Source of the DNA: an uncultured Acidimicrobiales bacterium
GTDB taxonomy: Bacteria > Actinomycetota > Acidimicrobiia > Acidimicrobiales > SHLQ01
Direction: 5' to 3'
Assembly: GCA_937922235.1 (NCBI GenBank)
Contig: CAKZVC010000068.1
Location: forward strand, 1-64,000
DNA: 64,000 nt
Below, piece by piece: positions 59,811-64,000 of this stretch. Each line of letters begins with the position of its first letter. Positions within the stretch are counted from its first letter, which is position 1. The notes under the pieces were generated by a model, which saw nothing but the letters and a program-made list of their open reading frames with translations, searched no databases and had not been told where the DNA came from. A program made the translations under genes and the position numbers.

Positions 59811-60289
59811 TTCCCGGGCTTCGCCCTCCATCGCTCGGCTCGTCGCTCCGCTTTGGAGCCTCGGCTGCTGCACGGGAACGCTTCGCGTTTCCTAGCCCTT
59901 TGGTGCCAGGCACAAAGTGGCTCTGGATCTCGTTCTTGCCGTTGCCATAACTCTCTATGCGAGCTCTCCGTGAGTCCGGTGAGCCTGGCACCAAACCGCC
60001 TTTTGGTGCCAGGTACACATTGTCAAAGAACCTCGCAATCAGCGCTTGATTCGCAACGCGTTGACGATACAGTCAGTTGATTTTTCAGCAAACAGCGAGG
60101 TTGGGTGCGGCCCGCTAGTGCCTGGCACCAGGCGTGTATGGCGGTGTCCACCTCTGCACAAAAAGTCACACGCGTATCGCCTTCCCTGCTGGCTGGTGCC
60201 AGGCACGAATTGACCGCTTGGTGCCAGGCACCAAACAGGAACGAGGGCCCGCGTCCAATGGGGTCAGACCCCGGTCGACGCGTTTGGAG
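59811..60289. repeat. Convergent gap filled with short palindromes
   Basis: This 479-nt stretch between two convergent genes has no credible gene. It holds six copies of a GGTGCCAGGCACC-type palindrome: 59899-59916, 59981-59995, 60001-60018, 60118-60132, 60193-60206 and 60217-60236, the last with perfect ttggtgcc/ggcaccaa arms. Copies 2 and 3 face each other as a 12-bp hairpin (59984-59995 with 60002-60013). One ggggtc-a-gacccc palindrome lies at 60260-60272. Spacing is irregular, so it is not a CRISPR array; it looks like a REP/REPIN cluster. Confidence 0.8.
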
Positions 60290-61738
60290 CTAAACGGCTG
60301 GCCAAAGGGTGGTGTCTTCGTAGAACTGGCTCCAGGCGAACCAGAACGCTTGGTGGCCGCCGAGGTCGTTGCCATCGGTATCTTCGGCGCGAACTCCGCT
60401 GCCTGACTTCAGGATGCGGATGCCGTCGACCTCGATGGTCTCGCCACGGTCGAGAGCTGCGAGAGCCGAGGCAACGTGGAAGGCGATCGGTCCGTCGTCG
60501 GTGAGCACACCGAGCACGTCCTCCTGGATCGGGAGGCGAGGGTCGACATCGCCGATCGGGAAGATCGGTCCATCGGCGTCACGGTTGTTGCGGAAGTCGA
60601 AGTCACGACCCAGAGCAAGCTCTTCGATGAGCACGTCGGTGTCGGGATGCTCGGCCTTCCAGTCAGCCCACGTTGAGGTCACGACCGTGTGCTGGTTGAG
60701 CTGCACGCCGATCTCGGAAAGCGGCCCAGTTTGTGCGTCACCAACGAAGGTGTCGAAGACCGAGAACGTATTCAGGTCGTACATGACCTTGTTCGAACGG
60801 CTGAGCAGACCCGACGTCCGAAGCACCGGGCGCTCAACTCCATCGGGCACATCATCGGTGAACCACACCTGCGCTGCGCCGCAAAGGGTGCAGTACGGCA
60901 TCGCAAAGTCACGTCCGCCCAGAGTGTCGTTGACCATCTCACGAACTTCCATGATCTGACGTGGGTACGCCCGGGCCTCGCCGTTGATGACGACGCCGAA
61001 GACGACGTCGTCGTCTTCAAGCCAGGTCGCTTCAGCGGCTGACTCGGTCGTTGGGTTGTCAGCAGCAGGAATGCAGTTGCACGGCTCGTCGGTCATGTCG
61101 AAGCCGCGGTCGTCGATGCGAACGCCGCCCCACGACACGAATCGCCAGTCCATCGCTTCCGACTGCTCGAACAGTGCGCCCCACTCGGGCAGCACCGTCG
61201 AGTAGATCGTCTTCTTGATCTCGGTGTATCCGGGTGGCGCCGGGATATCCCACGCAATGAGCTTGTCGGTGATGTCACCCCACGCCGAGGTCGTGGAGGC
61301 ATCGCTATTGGTCAGCGTGTTCGCCCCATCGGTAAGGCGCTGTGCGTCGGACGCACCACGGGTAAACCGGAGCAGGTCCATCAAGACCCACGCCACACGA
61401 GGGTCGCCCGAGTTACCGAGCGTCACGAGGGCTTCGTTCTGCTCGTCCGTGCGAATGTCGGCGAGAGTTCCTCGCCCAAAGAGCGAATCGAATGCGGCAG
61501 CGATCTCCTCACTCACCTCGCCCTCGGGAACCTCAGGGGCAGGGCCGAAGTCACGAACCTCGCCACGGGGGACCGACGCTGGGTCGATCGACGCGGGTGG
61601 TCCTGGCTCGGGTGGCGTGTCGACAGACTCGACCGCCGTGGATGGAGGGGTGTCGACCTCGGCGGATTCGGTGACCGCGGAGCTACACGACGCGGCCACC
61701 ACTGCAAGAACGACAAGAGCGGAAAGACGAGATGACAT
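60290..61738 (-). CDS. DUF3179-domain lipoprotein
   Basis: 482 residues from the ATG at 61736-61738, after AGGAG. Lipobox AVVAASCSS (Cys about 18), then a Pro/Glu-rich linker. The DUF3179 domain (about 190-480) has NGEARAYPRQIMEVREMVND, PYCTLCGAA with its C-x2-C pair, and GRDFDFRNN. The family is exported, and its role is unknown. It ends one base beyond the palindrome cluster. Confidence 0.87.
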   Translation of the reverse strand: MSSRLSALVVLAVVAASCSSAVTESAEVDTPPSTAVESVDTPPEPGPPASIDPASVPRGEVRDFGPAPEVPEGEVSEEIAAAFDSLFGRGTLADIRTDEQNEALVTLGNSGDPRVAWVLMDLLRFTRGASDAQRLTDGANTLTNSDASTTSAWGDITDKLIAWDIPAPPGYTEIKKTIYSTVLPEWGALFEQSEAMDWRFVSWGGVRIDDRGFDMTDEPCNCIPAADNPTTESAAEATWLEDDDVVFGVVINGEARAYPRQIMEVREMVNDTLGGRDFAMPYCTLCGAAQVWFTDDVPDGVERPVLRTSGLLSRSNKVMYDLNTFSVFDTFVGDAQTGPLSEIGVQLNQHTVVTSTWADWKAEHPDTDVLIEELALGRDFDFRNNRDADGPIFPIGDVDPRLPIQEDVLGVLTDDGPIAFHVASALAALDRGETIEVDGIRILKSGSGVRAEDTDGNDLGGHQAFWFAWSQFYEDTTLWPAV

Positions 61739-61827
61739 GCTCCTAGTAGAGCTCAATATCTGCGCCACGACGTGTGGATCGCCGATCGTTTCGCACAGGT
61801 TCACAAGTAGACCACAGCAAGATCCCC

Positions 61828-61843
61828 TACGATCTCGTCCATG
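61828..61843 (+). promoter_or_regulatory. -10 box giving a probable leaderless transcript
   Basis: TACGAT (61828-61833) lies 7 nt before the ATG at 61841, the same arrangement as at mrpA. Confidence 0.5.
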
Positions 61844-62284
61844 GACGAACTGTTCGGTCTACCCGCCCACCCGCTTCTCGTGCACTTCCCGGTTGTTGCG
61901 ATTCCTACGCTCGCACTGCTCGGAATCGCTCTATCGGTCAGCCCGTCGTTCCGCGAGCGATTTGGCCTCCCCACCCTCGGTCTCGGCATCGTCACGTTCG
62001 TCTCGACCTTGCTGGCAACGAACAGTGGCGAAGCCATCAAGGAAGACTTCTTCAACAAGGAGCTCATCGAGACGCACGAATCACTCGCCGAGACCCTGCG
62101 ACTCTTCGTGCTCGTGCTCACGATCTCGATCGTTGCGCTGGTCTTCACAAAGAAGAAGCTCGACATGGACGACAAACACCCCGCTGTACTCGTCTCGAGC
62201 CTGCTCGTGCTTGCCTTCTCGGTGCTCTCGGCCATTTGGGTGATCCGCACCGGCCACGAAGGTGCTCGACTTACGTGGGAATAA
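61841..62284 (+). CDS. DUF2231-type membrane protein
   Basis: 147 residues with four hydrophobic segments. The start GLPAHPLLVHFPVVAIPTLALLG is the DUF2231 signature, with two His that could bind haem. The second half (LRLFVLVLTISIVALVF, VSSLLVLAFSVLSAIWVIRTGHEGARLTW) has another conserved His near the end. In many genomes these genes lie next to cytochrome c, as here (62350), which supports an electron-transfer role. Confidence 0.8.
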   Translation: MDELFGLPAHPLLVHFPVVAIPTLALLGIALSVSPSFRERFGLPTLGLGIVTFVSTLLATNSGEAIKEDFFNKELIETHESLAETLRLFVLVLTISIVALVFTKKKLDMDDKHPAVLVSSLLVLAFSVLSAIWVIRTGHEGARLTWE

Positions 62285-62349
62285 GCCGACGTAAACGAGG
62301 GGTTGCGCCCGCCTAGGCTTTCCAGAATCTGCCCCCGAAGGAGCTTGAG

Positions 62350-62847
62350 ATGTCGAAACGACTGTTGTCCTTGATCGCCGCACTCGCCGTATTTGCGACC
62401 GCATGCGGAGGATCAACCGATGCAACGGCGACGGCCGACGAGCCTGCTGCGGTCGAACAGACCGAAGCGCCAGAAACCACGGCGGCACCAGAAACCACGG
62501 CGGCTCCAGAAACGACCGCCGAGACTACTACTGAGGCTCCTCCAGAGACTGAAGCTCCGGTTGAAGACACCGAAGCACCAGCAGAAGAAGAGGAAGCCGC
62601 AGCACCAGCTGGCGACCTTGATGGCCTCGCCATTTACCAAGCAACATGTGCGTCTTGCCATGGCGATGACGGCACCGGTCGGCGTGGCCCAACCCTCGTT
62701 GGCGTAGCCGACAAGCGCGACATCGACTTCGGCATCAACATCGTGACCAACGGTGGTTCGAACATGCCAGCGTTCGGCGAGAAGCTCACCGCCGAGGAAA
62801 TCGCTGCGGTCGTCGACTTCGCCTACGCCGAATGGCCCGCTAGCTAA
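62350..62847 (+). CDS. Cytochrome c lipoprotein
   Basis: 165 residues. Lipobox FATACGG (Cys about 19) is followed by a long low-complexity spacer of Thr, Glu, Ala and Pro (about 20-95), which lifts the domain off the membrane. The haem domain has CASCH and the axial Met in GGSNMPAFGEKL. It would carry electrons outside the membrane. It stands 65 nt after the DUF2231 gene and probably shares its transcript. Confidence 0.9.
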   Translation: MSKRLLSLIAALAVFATACGGSTDATATADEPAAVEQTEAPETTAAPETTAAPETTAETTTEAPPETEAPVEDTEAPAEEEEAAAPAGDLDGLAIYQATCASCHGDDGTGRRGPTLVGVADKRDIDFGINIVTNGGSNMPAFGEKLTAEEIAAVVDFAYAEWPAS

Positions 62848-62901
62848 GTCGGAGGTCCGCCCGCGGACCTACTAACCACAGAATCCGTAGCCGGTTGGCC
62901 G

Positions 62902-62916
62902 TAGGATCGACCCATG
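62902..62916 (+). promoter_or_regulatory. -10 box giving a probable leaderless transcript
   Basis: TAGGAT (62902-62907) lies 6 nt before the ATG at 62914. No clear -35 is seen. Confidence 0.45.
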
Positions 62917-63759
62917 CAGATTGGGTCGGTTCGAAACTTTGGTGATGCGACCGCAGTGCGGGTCGAGGGCGACGAGCTCGTCCGACTTTCCTTTACGGTC
63001 GACGAGCTCTTGGCCAACGACCTGTGGGATCTTGCGGCGAGCAACGACCCGGATTACGCAGTTGAACGACTGTCAATCGACGCAGCCAACTGGGCCCCAG
63101 TCGTTGCTCGGCCCGGCAAGATTTTCTGTGTTGGACTGAACTATCGAGCGCACATCGTCGAAATGGGGCGAGAGCTCCCGCCAGCCCCCACCTACTTCGG
63201 CAAATTCGCCGATGCGCTCATCGGCGCTCACGACGACATCGTGCTGCCTCCACCATCAGTGTCCACATCGATCGACTTCGAAGTCGAGCTCTGCATCGTG
63301 ATCGGTTCGCCCGGCCGCTACATCGATCCCGCCAATGCGATCGATCACATCGCTGGCTACACCGTGCTAAGCGATGTCAGCGTGCGCGACTGGCAACGAC
63401 GCACCACCCAGTTTCTTGCCGGCAAAACCTTCGAAGGCTTAACCCCTGTCGGCCCCGTCTTCACCACAACCGACGAGCTCGGCAATGGTGCAGGCCTCGC
63501 CGTGACATCGACCGTCGACGGTGTCGTCAAGCAGAGCTCGAACACCGACGATCTCATCTTCGGAGTACCCGAGCTCATTGCTGACCTCTCAAAGGTCTGC
63601 ACGCTTCGACCCGGCGATCTCATCGCCACCGGCACCCCAAGCGGTGTCGGCGCCGCCCGCACACCACCCGAATGGCTGGCGCCTGGGTCCGAACTCGTCA
63701 CGACCATCGAGGGCATCGGCGAACTACGAAACCGCTGTGTGGCATCGCCCATCGCATGA
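62914..63759 (+). CDS. Fumarylacetoacetate hydrolase (FAH) family protein
   Basis: 281 residues. KIFCVGLNYRAHIVEMGRELPPAPTYFGKF is the FAH core entry in shape, then IDFEVELCIVIG with the metal acids, and GDLIATGTPSGVGAARTPPEWLAPG near the end. Members cleave or decarboxylate C-C bonds in diketo acids from aromatic breakdown. It overlaps the acyl-CoA synthetase gene by ATGA, so they probably act in one pathway. Confidence 0.9.
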   Translation: MQIGSVRNFGDATAVRVEGDELVRLSFTVDELLANDLWDLAASNDPDYAVERLSIDAANWAPVVARPGKIFCVGLNYRAHIVEMGRELPPAPTYFGKFADALIGAHDDIVLPPPSVSTSIDFEVELCIVIGSPGRYIDPANAIDHIAGYTVLSDVSVRDWQRRTTQFLAGKTFEGLTPVGPVFTTTDELGNGAGLAVTSTVDGVVKQSSNTDDLIFGVPELIADLSKVCTLRPGDLIATGTPSGVGAARTPPEWLAPGSELVTTIEGIGELRNRCVASPIA

Positions 63760-64000
63760 ACGCCAACGTCTTCGAACTCTTCCGCACCCATTGGTCGGTC
63801 GCCCTCGACCGCCAGTTTCTTGTCACCGGCGACACGTCGCTGACCTACTCCGAGATGGACCACCGCTCGGCCCAGTTCGCGACCGTGCTCCGATCGCGTG
63901 GCGTCACTCCTGGTGAACGGGTCGTCGTCCAGATCGACAAGTCGATCGACAACGTCGCCATCTACCTCGCTGCGCTACGGGTCGGCGCCATCTACGTGCC
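63756..64000 (+). CDS. AMP-forming acyl-CoA synthetase, cut by window edge
   Basis: Only the first 81 residues are visible: MNANVFELFRTHW at the start, LTYSEMDHRSAQFATVL (the N-terminal helix of the ANL superfamily) and GERVVVQIDKSIDNVAIYLAALRVGAIYV. This resembles malonyl-CoA synthetase (MatB)-type enzymes, but the catalytic motifs lie outside the window. It begins at the ATGA overlap with the FAH gene. Confidence 0.8.
   Translation, partial: MNANVFELFRTHWSVALDRQFLVTGDTSLTYSEMDHRSAQFATVLRSRGVTPGERVVVQIDKSIDNVAIYLAALRVGAIYV

Noticed and set aside
59811-60289. CRISPR array
   Set aside because: Repeats are short palindromes with irregular spacing and mixed orientation; no cas genes.

Overview
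The window is a GC-rich, densely coded bacterial chromosome segment, most likely from a marine high-GC Gram-positive of the Acidimicrobiia (Ilumatobacter-like). This is inferred from an RskA-type anti-sigma factor, a HelD-type helicase, an LLM (F420-type) oxidoreductase, many lipoproteins with a lipobox, and repeated TANNNT -10 boxes placed 6-7 nt before an ATG (leaderless transcripts). No rRNA, tRNA, CRISPR array, prophage or plasmid backbone was seen. The one mobile gene found is a REP-associated tyrosine transposase.

Layout. 0-2.4 kb: partial GNAT acetyltransferase, a double-FAS1 lipoprotein and a hypothetical protein. 2.4-11.4 kb: an ion-homeostasis block. A leftward coupled operon (57-aa membrane protein, universal stress protein, internally shortened CPA2 antiporter fused to a stress domain, winged-helix regulator) faces a rightward, fully overlapping mrpABCDEFG operon and a CaCA Ca2+/cation exchanger. 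11.5-18.1 kb: GGDEF cyclase, LuxR-type regulator, several small secreted proteins and lipoproteins (one with a His/Asp-rich tract) and an MFS exporter. 18.2-26.7 kb: RTX-repeat protein, frameshifted HelD helicase, quinone oxidoreductase, and an ECF sigma/anti-sigma pair divergent from a membrane protein, a cupredoxin and a PF03640 lipoprotein. 26.8-36.3 kb: GH13 glucosidase, DegT-type aminotransferase, LLM oxidoreductase, the transposase between two palindromes, a HisD-family dehydrogenase coupled to a PLP decarboxylase, an Asp-nucleophile hydrolase and an XRE/MmyB regulator. 36.3-45.9 kb: dimethylglycine dehydrogenase-like enzyme with divergent LysR, coiled-coil protein, Rid protein, oxidoreductase/TetR pair with two operators, and a three-gene phosphorelay. 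46-50.8 kb: GH13_18 phosphorylase with a coupled P-loop kinase, sulfatase/phosphonate hydrolase and PhyH dioxygenase. 50.9-57.1 kb: large PPC-RTX secreted protein, then DSD1-like, HIBADH-like and class V aminotransferase genes. 57.1-64 kb: small proteins, methyltransferase, pirin, a repeat-filled gap, DUF3179 lipoprotein, DUF2231 protein, cytochrome c lipoprotein, FAH-family enzyme and the start of an acyl-CoA synthetase.

The most notable system is the transposase with a dispersed family of near-perfect 35-39 nt palindromes. Four copies are present (30752, 31693, 54636, 57099), two flanking the transposase, and every copy lies at or within a few bases of a stop codon. A separate cluster of GGTGCCAGGCACC-type palindromes fills the convergent gap at 59.9-60.3 kb. 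Other points worth attention are the GGGG frameshift in helD next to a Shine-Dalgarno-like sequence, the shortened antiporter-stress-protein fusion, and a stand-alone histidine-kinase dimerisation domain overlapping its kinase gene.
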